From Flavobacteriaceae bacterium (GTDB taxonomy: Bacteria > Bacteroidota > Bacteroidia > Flavobacteriales > Flavobacteriaceae), in contig RFPP01000001.1 of NCBI GenBank assembly GCA_009926065.1, positions 1-64,000 of the forward strand: a stretch of DNA of 64,000 nt, read 5' to 3'. Shown here piece by piece: positions 17,121 to 24,696 of this stretch. Made by a program: the position numbers and the translations under genes. Numbering within the stretch: position 1 is the stretch's first letter; each line of letters begins with the position of its first letter. The notes beneath the pieces are model-generated. The model was not told where the DNA came from. It searched no databases and was given only the letters and a program-made list of their open reading frames with translations.

Positions 17121-17636
17121 ATGAGTAAACGAGATTTAAATAAATACCTAAACGAACTCAATAAAGAACAATTGGAGAATCAAATTATTCATTTATATGA
17201 TAAATTTCCAACTGTCAAAACCTACTACGATTTTGTATTTAAACCGAATGAAAGGAAATTATTACAAGATTTCAAATTGAAAGTTTCCAATGAATATTTT
17301 CCGGTAAAGAGCAAAAAAGCAAAAGCTAGAAGATCGGTAGCTCAAAAATTGATTAAACACTTTATTAACCTGGGTGTTGATCCATTTGTAATTGTAGATG
17401 CAATGCTATATTCAATTGAAGTTGCACAAACATATTCTTCAGAAAAAATCATTAAGCAAGAATTATTTTTTAAAAGCATGCTAAATTCCTTTGAACAAGC
17501 AATCAGTTTTATGATAGAAAATGGGATTTTAAATGATTTTAAAAATAGGGTAGAAGCGATAAAAACGGAAGCCGAAAATCAAGAATGGTTCAATGTATTT
17601 GAATTTAATTCTATAATTGAAAAATTCGATTATTAA
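17121..17636 (+). CDS. DUF6155-type protein
   Basis: A 171-residue soluble protein, mostly helical and rich in Lys/Glu. It starts MSKRDLNKYLNELNKEQLENQIIHLYDKF and continues with KTYYDFVFKPNERKLLQDFK and KARRSVAQKLIKHFINLGVDP, a pattern I recall as the DUF6155 family of Bacteroidota and Firmicutes, with no known function. I placed the start at ATG 17121; an in-frame TTG six bases earlier is unlikely. It is divergent from DUF3817/mscS and 80 bp upstream of the helicase gene, which has its own promoter. Confidence 0.6.
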   Translation: MSKRDLNKYLNELNKEQLENQIIHLYDKFPTVKTYYDFVFKPNERKLLQDFKLKVSNEYFPVKSKKAKARRSVAQKLIKHFINLGVDPFVIVDAMLYSIEVAQTYSSEKIIKQELFFKSMLNSFEQAISFMIENGILNDFKNRVEAIKTEAENQEWFNVFEFNSIIEKFDY

Positions 17637-17660
17637 AAAAAACTAAAATATAATTTCAAT

Positions 17661-17694
17661 TTGCTCCAATAACACTTTTTTAAATGTATTTTTG
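17661..17694 (+). promoter_or_regulatory. Promoter of the DEAD/DEAH helicase gene
   Basis: A -33 TTG (17661-17663) and a -7 TATTTTTG (17687-17694) separated by 23 bp match the Bacteroidota consensus. The box overlaps an upstream in-frame ATG (17684), so that ATG cannot be the start; the next ATG at 17717 fits a 15-20 nt leader. Confidence 0.6.
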
Positions 17695-17716
17695 CAAAAA
17701 ATTACATTTTTATATA

Positions 17717-19246
17717 ATGTCGCACAAAGAGTTAGATACTGAAATTGAAGATAAAAAAGAACTTTATGGTTATCAGCAATCTGATATTGACGTCATTTTT
17801 GAACGTTTAGATAACGCACCCAGTAATCATCATTTATTGTATCAATTACCAACAGGAGGTGGGAAGACGGTAATTTTTTCAGAAATTGTTAGACAATATC
17901 TAGCTAAACACGATAAGAAAGTAGTGGTATTAACACATCGAATTGAATTGTGTAAGCAAACCTCAAAAATGCTTAAAGGTTTTGATGTAAAAAACAAAAT
18001 TATCAACAGTAATATCAAGGAATTACCTGATCAAAATGATTATTCATGCTTTGTTGCAATGGTTGAAACTCTTAAGAATCGAATAAATGATGAGAAATTG
18101 AGATTAGATAATGTTGGCTTGGTAATTATTGATGAAGCACATTACAACTCCTTCAGAAAATTACTAAATTCTTTCAAAAACTCTTTTATTCTTGGTGTAA
18201 CTGCAACTCCTTTAAGTTCAAATATTAAATTACCAATGAATGAAAATTACGACGAATTGATTGTTGGTGATACAATAGAATCGTTAATAGAAAAAGGATT
18301 TCTTGCAAAAGCAATTACCTATAGTTATGATGTAGGTTTAACATCTTTAAAAGTTGGAATAAATGGAGATTATACGGTAAAATCCTCCGATGATTTGTAT
18401 TCTAATATGATAATGCAAGAAAAGTTATTGCACGCTTATACAGAGAAATCATTAGGAAAAAAGACACTTATTTTTAATAACGGAATAAATACTTCATTAT
18501 TTGTTTACGAAACTTTTAAAGAGGCTGGATATGAAATTCGACATTTAGATAACACTTGCAGTACTGAAGAACGAAAAGAAATTTTGAACTGGTTCAAGAA
18601 AAAGCCTGACGCAATTTTAACTTCAGTAGGTATATTAACTACAGGTTTTGATGAACCAACTGTTGAATCTGTTATATTAAATAGGGCTACAAAATCATTG
18701 ACATTATATTTTCAAATGATTGGGCGAGGATCAAGAAAATTACCAAATAAAGATACTTTTACAGTAATTGATCTTGGAAATAATGCTGCTAGATTTGGAC
18801 TTTGGAGCGAACCAATAGATTGGCAGCACATTTTTAGATCTCCAGAGTATTATCTAGAAAATCTGAGAGATGATTTAGAAATTGAAAGACATTTTAGATA
18901 TCAAATGCCCACTGAATTACGATTAAAATTTAAAAATTCACCTGAGGTTACCTTTGATATTCTTGAAGAACACAAAAAAATTATCGCAGCCAATTTAAGA
19001 TCTAAAATTGTTTTAGAACGTTCATTAGAACAACATGCTTCCATGTGTGTGGATAATTCATCGAATTTAAATGAAGCTAAAATTTTAGCACGAGAACTTC
19101 ATGATGATATTGAATGTAGAATAAAAAGATATGCATCTTGTTTAAGTCATTGTTCAAAAAATTATCGTGAATGGTTGGTTGAAGATTACAAAGTAAAATT
19201 AAATTTACTAATTGGGAAGAAAATTAGAGAATCATTATTTGATTAA
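17717..19246 (+). CDS. DEAD/DEAH-box superfamily 2 helicase
   Basis: A 509-residue SF2 helicase. Walker A is in LLYQLPTGGGKTVIFSEIV, the DEAH box in LVIIDEAHYNSF, motif III as GVTATPL, and motifs V-VI in TSVGILTTGFDEPTVE and YFQMIGRGSRKL. This core resembles type I/III restriction-like and UvrB/RecQ-related ATPases of the SSL2 group, but there is no methylase or nuclease gene beside it. A C-terminal region of about 140 residues has no motif I recognise except scattered Cys/His (SMCVDNSS, CLSHC). The start at ATG 17717 (MSHKELDTEIEDKK) is set by the promoter overlapping the earlier ATG. Substrate unknown. Confidence 0.85.
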   Translation: MSHKELDTEIEDKKELYGYQQSDIDVIFERLDNAPSNHHLLYQLPTGGGKTVIFSEIVRQYLAKHDKKVVVLTHRIELCKQTSKMLKGFDVKNKIINSNIKELPDQNDYSCFVAMVETLKNRINDEKLRLDNVGLVIIDEAHYNSFRKLLNSFKNSFILGVTATPLSSNIKLPMNENYDELIVGDTIESLIEKGFLAKAITYSYDVGLTSLKVGINGDYTVKSSDDLYSNMIMQEKLLHAYTEKSLGKKTLIFNNGINTSLFVYETFKEAGYEIRHLDNTCSTEERKEILNWFKKKPDAILTSVGILTTGFDEPTVESVILNRATKSLTLYFQMIGRGSRKLPNKDTFTVIDLGNNAARFGLWSEPIDWQHIFRSPEYYLENLRDDLEIERHFRYQMPTELRLKFKNSPEVTFDILEEHKKIIAANLRSKIVLERSLEQHASMCVDNSSNLNEAKILARELHDDIECRIKRYASCLSHCSKNYREWLVEDYKVKLNLLIGKKIRESLFD

Positions 19247-19436
19247 TTATATGAATCTGTAATTTATATAAATTATTTTAATATATTGATTTTTAGATTT
19301 TTAGATCTTTATAGCTAATATACTGTATATATAACTTTTTAATATTTTTTTTGTTAATTTTTTTCAAAATAAAAATACATATTATTTAAACTATAATTTT
19401 TATTATGTAAAATAGAAAATCAATAAATAAGCCCAC

Positions 19437-19453
19437 TATTGTATGGTACAATA
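19437..19453. promoter_or_regulatory. Perfect dyad upstream of the cNMP/CBS gene
   Basis: TATTGTA-TGG-TACAATA, a perfect 7-bp inverted repeat with a 3-bp centre, 45 bp before the start of the cNMP/CBS/DUF294 gene. This is operator-like. The surrounding 19247-19497 is otherwise AT-rich and shows no gene. Confidence 0.35.
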
Positions 19454-19497
19454 ATTAAGTTTAAATTTACAAATCTATTTATTAATTCTATTCAATA

Positions 19498-21411
19498 ATG
19501 AATACAATTGTCTCTCAGGTTGCTTACTTTTTAAAACAATATCCGCCATTTAATAATCTAACAATTGAAGAATTGTCAATTGTTGCTATGAGTATAAAAG
19601 TTATAAATCTTGAAAAAAATAAAGATTTATTTCAAATTAATGATACTTTACACGATAGCTTTTATATGGTTGATTCTGGAGTTGTGAATTTATTTGTAAT
19701 TTCTGACTCTGAAGAAACATTATTGAATAAATGTGTACCTGGTGATGTTTTTGGTTTACGCCCTTTCTTTGCTAAGAATAATTACATGATGACCGCTCGA
19801 GCTCGTGAAGAGTCTATAATATATGCTATTCCTATAGCTACTTTTAGACCCTTTGTAGCTCAAAATTCAGAAGTATTAAATTTCCTTTTAGAAAGTTTTG
19901 CAAATAATACCAGTAATCCATCTGATATTGAAAATAAAGGTAAATTATTATCAGATAATATTGCTTTTTCTTCTAAACCCACTGAAATTCAATATTTTCA
20001 GACTTTATCCTACAACAGATCGCCATTAAAAATAAGTGCGAATACTTTAATTAAAGAAGTTGCGCAGCTTATGACTGATAATTTAGTAGATAATGTTATT
20101 ATTTCTGAACTAAATATACCTATTGGAATAGTTACTGATGCTGATATGAGAATTAAAGTTGCCTCAGGAAAGATTGATATCGATATGCCAATTAATAAAA
20201 TTATGTCCTCTCCTGTGATAAGTGTATCAGAAAACGTTTCATTAGCAGAAGCTCAGCTATTGTTATTAAAAAATAACGTAAGCCATTTATGTGTTACTAT
20301 TGACGGAACCGATCAAACTGATATTAAAGGAGTTATTTCTGAACATGATTTAATTGTTTCTCAAGCCAGTAACCCGGGAGTTTTTATTAAAGAAATAAAA
20401 CGCTCTCATTCCGCCAATGAACTTAAAAATGTTCGTTCGAAAGTCACTGACTTAGTATATTCTTCATTATCCAAAAACATACCGTTATCTCACATTACAA
20501 ATATCGCTAATGAAATAAATATAGCAATAATTAAAAGAGCAATAGAACTAGCTATTTTAGATATTGGTTCTCCCCCAGCACGTTTTGCATGGCTTTGTAT
20601 AGGAAGTCAAGGTAGAAAAGAACAATTATTATTTACGGATCAAGATAGTTTTCTAGTTTTTGAGGATGTAGCTGTTGACAAATATCGCGATGTTAAAAAT
20701 TATTTTTTAAGATTAGCAAAAAAAACGGTTTCAAATTTGGAAATTGTAGGTTACCAACCTTGTCCGAATGGTCATATTGCTAGTAACTTAATTTGGTGTA
20801 AATCGATGACAGAATGGATGAAACAGTACAGTAATTGGATGAAAATTCCAGGTGAAATCAATAATGACATAAGCAGTATTTTCTTTGATTATGAAATAGC
20901 TTTTGGTGAACAGAAAATAGAAGATGCTATTACTGATATCATTTTCGTAAATACAAGAAAAAATAAATTATTTTTTGATTATCTTGGAAATGATGCACTA
21001 AGAAAACCTCCTGCTCTAAGTTTTTTTAAAAAAATAAACGTCGAAGAAACTGGGCCAAATAAAGGGAAATTTGATATAAAAAATAGAGCTTTACTTCCAT
21101 TAATAGATGGTGCTAGATTATTTATTATCAACTATAATATTAGAGGAATTAATAACACTTATATGAGATTTAAGCATCTCGCTATGGTTGACCTAAAGAA
21201 TTCTGAAATCTATTTGAATTGCGCCGAAGCCTATCAATTACTAACTAAAATTAAAACTACAGAAGGTTTGAGATACGAAAATTCGGGTCAGTACATTAAT
21301 TTAGAAGACTTAAACAAAGTAGATAAAGATAATTTAAAATTAGCTTTAAATACAATTAAAGATCTGGAAGAACTTATTAAAGATAGTTTTCAACTCACTC
21401 AATTTTCATAA
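19498..21411 (+). CDS. cNMP-binding / CBS / DUF294 nucleotidyltransferase-like protein
   Basis: A 637-residue cytosolic multidomain signal protein. Order: cyclic-nucleotide-binding domain (about residues 15-125, with VPGDVFGLRPFF), two CBS domains (about 165-300; ADMRIKVASGKIDID, GVISEHDLIVSQ), then a DUF294 nucleotidyltransferase-like domain (about 330-470; AWLCIGSQGRKEQLLFTDQDS is its core with the GS and DxD-like residues) and its C-terminal helical domain. In proteobacteria this architecture sits next to a DnaQ-like exonuclease gene and acs/actP, and a role in controlling acetate metabolism has been suggested. The same company is seen here: the DnaQ-fold gene starts 2 bp downstream and acs is convergent just beyond. 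Confidence 0.88.
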   Translation: MNTIVSQVAYFLKQYPPFNNLTIEELSIVAMSIKVINLEKNKDLFQINDTLHDSFYMVDSGVVNLFVISDSEETLLNKCVPGDVFGLRPFFAKNNYMMTARAREESIIYAIPIATFRPFVAQNSEVLNFLLESFANNTSNPSDIENKGKLLSDNIAFSSKPTEIQYFQTLSYNRSPLKISANTLIKEVAQLMTDNLVDNVIISELNIPIGIVTDADMRIKVASGKIDIDMPINKIMSSPVISVSENVSLAEAQLLLLKNNVSHLCVTIDGTDQTDIKGVISEHDLIVSQASNPGVFIKEIKRSHSANELKNVRSKVTDLVYSSLSKNIPLSHITNIANEINIAIIKRAIELAILDIGSPPARFAWLCIGSQGRKEQLLFTDQDSFLVFEDVAVDKYRDVKNYFLRLAKKTVSNLEIVGYQPCPNGHIASNLIWCKSMTEWMKQYSNWMKIPGEINNDISSIFFDYEIAFGEQKIEDAITDIIFVNTRKNKLFFDYLGNDALRKPPALSFFKKINVEETGPNKGKFDIKNRALLPLIDGARLFIINYNIRGINNTYMRFKHLAMVDLKNSEIYLNCAEAYQLLTKIKTTEGLRYENSGQYINLEDLNKVDKDNLKLALNTIKDLEELIKDSFQLTQFS

Positions 21412-21413
21412 TT

Positions 21414-22010
21414 ATGATAGATTGGATTAAAAATATTAACAAGGATTATCCTGAATTTTGGAAAAATTACCTTTCCAAATTTGAAAATCAACCTCAAAGA
21501 TATGTTGCATTAAGTATCGATTATTCTGGTGCTAACCCTCAAAAAGATGTTGTTTTTGCAATTGCAGCCGTTGGAATTGAAAATGATAAAATAAATATTG
21601 GAGATTTCTTTGAAGTGGTTCTACTACAATATGTTTATTTACATGAAAATGGACTTTCAAATGAATCAATTATTGAAAGTAAATTGCCAAAATTAGGTGA
21701 AAGAGAAGCAATTCAAGCTTTTATTGAGTATATAGGTAATGCAGTTTTAGTTGGATATAAAATAAATTTAACCATAGATTTGATTAACGCTGCTCTTGAA
21801 AAAATGAATTGTGGTCGACTAAAAAATGATGCAATAGATATTGAAATAATGCACAAAAAATTTAAAGATACATCTGATAAATCATACTCTTTGGCTGATA
21901 TATGTGAAGATTTTAAATTACCTATTATTGAAGAAATTGTAATTCCTGATTTAGCGTACACAGTTTCACTACTGTTTTTAAAACTTAAAAGCCGATTAGG
22001 ATTAAAATAA
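21414..22010 (+). CDS. DnaQ-fold 3'-5' exonuclease homologue with degenerate active site
   Basis: A 198-residue protein with the DEDD exonuclease fold, but the motifs look eroded. ExoI, normally DxETTG, reads SIDYSGANPQKD; ExoII (VGHNxxFD-like) reads VLVGYKINLTIDLINAAL and keeps an Asp; ExoIII (HxAxxDA) reads VIPDLAYTVSLLFLKL, apparently without the His. It may therefore be a non-catalytic partner of the cNMP/CBS/DUF294 protein encoded 2 bp upstream and surely co-transcribed. In proteobacterial acs loci the corresponding exonuclease usually keeps its acidic residues, from memory. It is convergent with acs, 8 bp away. Confidence 0.75.
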   Translation: MIDWIKNINKDYPEFWKNYLSKFENQPQRYVALSIDYSGANPQKDVVFAIAAVGIENDKINIGDFFEVVLLQYVYLHENGLSNESIIESKLPKLGEREAIQAFIEYIGNAVLVGYKINLTIDLINAALEKMNCGRLKNDAIDIEIMHKKFKDTSDKSYSLADICEDFKLPIIEEIVIPDLAYTVSLLFLKLKSRLGLK

Positions 22011-22018
22011 AATTAAAA

Positions 22019-23926
22019 TTATAATTTTCCATTTTTTATTTCATCAACTATTTCAGGGTTGAGCAAGGTAGTTATATCTCCAAAATTTGAGAAATCACCT
22101 TCAGCAATTTTACGTAATATTCTTCTCATTATTTTTCCAGACCTCGTTTTGGGTAAACCTGAAACAAATTGAATTTTATCTAATTTAGCAATTGGACCTA
22201 TCTGGTCAGAAATTAATTGATTGATTTCAATTTTTAGATTTTCATGATTTCTGTTTTCTCCTATTTCTTTAACAATAACAAATCCATATAATGCGTTTCC
22301 TTTAATATCATGTGGAAAGCCAACTATAGCACTTTCTGCAACAGCAGGATGTTCATTGATAGCATCTTCAATAGGAGCAGTTCCAAGATTATGACCAGAA
22401 ACTATAATTACATCGTCTACTCTACCAGTTATTCTGTAATAACCAGTTTCATCCCTCAAAGCACCATCTCCAGTGAAATATTTACCAGGAAACGCGGTAA
22501 AATAAGTTTCTTTATAACGTTTATGATCTCCCCAAATAGTTCTTGCAATTCCGGGCCAAGGAAATTTAATACATAAATTACCAGTCACCTGATTACCCTC
22601 GATTTCATTCCTTTTTTCATTCATCAAAACAGGTTGAACTCCTGGCAAAGGTAAAGAAGCATAAGTTGGTTTTGTTGGAGTAACAAACGCCAAAGGAGAA
22701 ATCATAATTCCGCCAGTTTCCGTTTGCCACCAGGTATCAACTACTGGACAACGCTTCCCTCCTACATGAGCATTATACCAATGCCAAGCCTCCTCATTAA
22801 TAGGTTCTCCAACAGAACCAATAACTTTTAATGATTTTAATGGAAAACGTTGAACATAATCCAAACTCTCTTTTGCTAAAGCTCTAATGGCAGTTGGAGC
22901 TGTATAAAATTGAGTTACTTTATGTTTTTCGATTACTTCCCAAAAACGACTAAAATCAGGGTATGATGGAACACCTTCAAAAATAATCGTAGTAGCTCCA
23001 TTCAATAATGGGCCATATAAAATATAAGAATGCCCAGTTATCCAACCAATATCAGCAGTGCACCAAAACACATCATTTTCAACATAATTAAATACATTTT
23101 TAAAGGTATATGCTGAATAAACCATGTAACCGGCAGTGGTGTGAACCATACCTTTTGGTTTTCCAGTTGACCCTGAAGTATAAAGTATGAATAATGGATC
23201 TTCAGCATCCATAATTTCAGCTACATTATTATCTGATGCATCGTCTAAAAGCGGTTGAAGCCACTGATCACGACCCACTTTCATAAAAATATTAGAATTT
23301 ATTCTTTTTGCAACTAATACTTTTTCTACAGAGGGACAATTTTCTAAGGCTTCATCAATAATCCCTTTTAAATCAATTGTTTTATTACCACGAAAACCAC
23401 CGTCAGATGTAATTACAATTTTACATTCACTATCGTTTATTCTGGCTGCTACCGCAGATGCAGAAAATCCTGCAAAAACTACTGAATGTATGGCACCAAT
23501 TCTTGCACAAGCTAATGTAGCTATTGCTAATTCAGGAATCATAGGTAAATAAATACAAACTCGATCTCCTTTTCCAATTCCTTGTTCTCTTAAAACATTT
23601 GCAAATTTTGAAACTCGTTCATGCATTTCATTATAGGTAATTTGTAATGATTTTTCATTTGGATCATTAGGTTCAAAAATGATAGCTATCTTATCCCCTT
23701 TTCTAGCTAAATGTCTGTCAATACAGTTTTTAACAATATTCAATTTGGCACCCACAAACCATTCAATTTTTGCCTGGGCCATATCAAATTCAATTACTTT
23801 TTCCCACTCTTGATACCAAGTAAAATTCTCTAAAGCCACTTTGCCCCAAAACTTTCTAGGTTCTCTAATAGATTTATTATAATGCTTAAAATATTGCTCT
23901 AAATTTTCAATTTTGTAATAACTCAT
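22019..23926 (-). CDS. acs: Acetyl-CoA synthetase (AMP-forming)
   Basis: A 635-residue enzyme that activates acetate to acetyl-CoA through acetyl-AMP. Hallmarks: the AMP-binding P-loop YTSGSTGKPKG, WWQTETGG, the hinge region TGRVDDVIIVSGHNLGT, and the regulatory acetylation lysine in PKTRSGKIMRR. I chose ATG at 23926 (MSYYKIENLEQYF); the longer frame to 23980 would begin upstream of a good -7 box and has no family-like sequence. Convergent with the cNMP/CBS/DUF294-DnaQ pair, a recurring association with acetate metabolism. No acetate permease gene is visible in the window. Confidence 0.96.
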   Translation of the reverse strand: MSYYKIENLEQYFKHYNKSIREPRKFWGKVALENFTWYQEWEKVIEFDMAQAKIEWFVGAKLNIVKNCIDRHLARKGDKIAIIFEPNDPNEKSLQITYNEMHERVSKFANVLREQGIGKGDRVCIYLPMIPELAIATLACARIGAIHSVVFAGFSASAVAARINDSECKIVITSDGGFRGNKTIDLKGIIDEALENCPSVEKVLVAKRINSNIFMKVGRDQWLQPLLDDASDNNVAEIMDAEDPLFILYTSGSTGKPKGMVHTTAGYMVYSAYTFKNVFNYVENDVFWCTADIGWITGHSYILYGPLLNGATTIIFEGVPSYPDFSRFWEVIEKHKVTQFYTAPTAIRALAKESLDYVQRFPLKSLKVIGSVGEPINEEAWHWYNAHVGGKRCPVVDTWWQTETGGIMISPLAFVTPTKPTYASLPLPGVQPVLMNEKRNEIEGNQVTGNLCIKFPWPGIARTIWGDHKRYKETYFTAFPGKYFTGDGALRDETGYYRITGRVDDVIIVSGHNLGTAPIEDAINEHPAVAESAIVGFPHDIKGNALYGFVIVKEIGENRNHENLKIEINQLISDQIGPIAKLDKIQFVSGLPKTRSGKIMRRILRKIAEGDFSNFGDITTLLNPEIVDEIKNGKL

Positions 23927-23956
23927 TTTTGTTTTATTTAAACTTTTAATTGTTAA

Positions 23957-23964
23957 CAAAGATA
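23957..23964 (-). promoter_or_regulatory. -7 box of acs
   Basis: On the minus strand this reads TATCTTTG, a match to TAnnTTTG, 30 bp before the ATG at 23926. A TTG lies 13 bp upstream of it, closer than usual for a -33 element. Confidence 0.5.
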
Positions 23965-24009
23965 AAAAATAGTTAAACAAGATAAATGCTATTATTTTCT
24001 TTTACGAAA

Positions 24010-24081
24010 TTGTAATTATTAATATTAATTAAAATCATTTTAATTACAATTTGTTACCTTTTTTTATTTAATTTGTAATTA
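24010..24081. repeat. Three copies of TTGTAATTA: candidate operator array
   Basis: TTGTAATTA occurs at 24010-24018 (+), 24041-24049 (as TAATTACAA, inverted) and 24073-24081 (+). The first two extend to a perfect 12-bp inverted repeat, AAATTGTAATTA (24007-24018) with TAATTACAATTT (24041-24052). The third overlaps a near-consensus -7 box (TTAATTTG, 24068-24075) of the catabolic cluster. The array lies between acs and the aromatic cluster, which are divergent. Confidence 0.5.
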
Positions 24082-24092
24082 AATATTTCAAA

Positions 24093-24695
24093 ATGAAATT
24101 CAATCCAATAGATTTAGAACAAACCGATATTTATAAATTATTGACAGGAATTGTGATTCCTAGACCAATAGGTTGGATTTCTACAACCAGCGCAGATGGA
24201 ATTCATAATCTAGCTCCATTTTCCTACTTTAATGCAGTTGGTGACGATCCGCCTCATGTAATGTTTTCAACAGTTCACACCAACAAATCTTATAAAGATA
24301 CACTAAATAATGTTTTAGCAACTAAGCAATTCGTAGTAAATATGGTTACTGAAGATTTGGTCGAACAAATGAATATGACTTCTAAACCAATTGACGCAAA
24401 AGAAAGTGAATTTGAATTAGCAGGCCTCACCCCTATAGCTTCTTCATTGGTTTTACCTCCTCGAGTAAAAGAGTGTAAAATAACAATGGAATGTGAAATG
24501 GTTCATCATTATCAATTGGAAAATTCAAAAACAGGGGGTGCAACTATAGTAATTGGTAAAATAATTTTATTTCATATTGATGAAAGTGTTTTATTAGATA
24601 ATTTTAAAATTAATTTAGAAACCTACAAACCTATTGCGCGTTTGGCTGGTTCTAATTACTCAAAATTAGGAGATATTTTTTCAATAAAAAGATAA
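24093..24695 (+). CDS. Flavin reductase-family FMN-binding protein
   Basis: A 200-residue protein of the flavin reductase-like split-barrel family (DIM6/NTAB type): IVIPRPIGWISTTSADGIHNLAPFSYFNAVGDDPPHVMF is the FMN-contact region and KDTLNNVLATKQFVVNMV follows. These proteins bind FMN and often reduce it for partner monooxygenases. It is the first gene of a run of eight catabolic genes on the + strand and ends 1 bp before the FAD monooxygenase fusion. Because that enzyme has its own flavin and probably uses NADH directly, the exact role here is open (flavin supply or a redox step on an intermediate). Confidence 0.78.
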   Translation: MKFNPIDLEQTDIYKLLTGIVIPRPIGWISTTSADGIHNLAPFSYFNAVGDDPPHVMFSTVHTNKSYKDTLNNVLATKQFVVNMVTEDLVEQMNMTSKPIDAKESEFELAGLTPIASSLVLPPRVKECKITMECEMVHHYQLENSKTGGATIVIGKIILFHIDESVLLDNFKINLETYKPIARLAGSNYSKLGDIFSIKR

Positions 24696-24696
24696 C

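Noticed and set aside
19247..19497. RNA gene in the 251-bp gap
   Set aside because: Very AT-rich with no stable stem apart from the short dyad at 19437-19453; no tRNA-like or terminator-like structure seen.
23927..23980. 18-residue N-terminal extension of acetyl-CoA synthetase
   Set aside because: It would start upstream of the -7 box at 23957-23964 and has no family-like residues.
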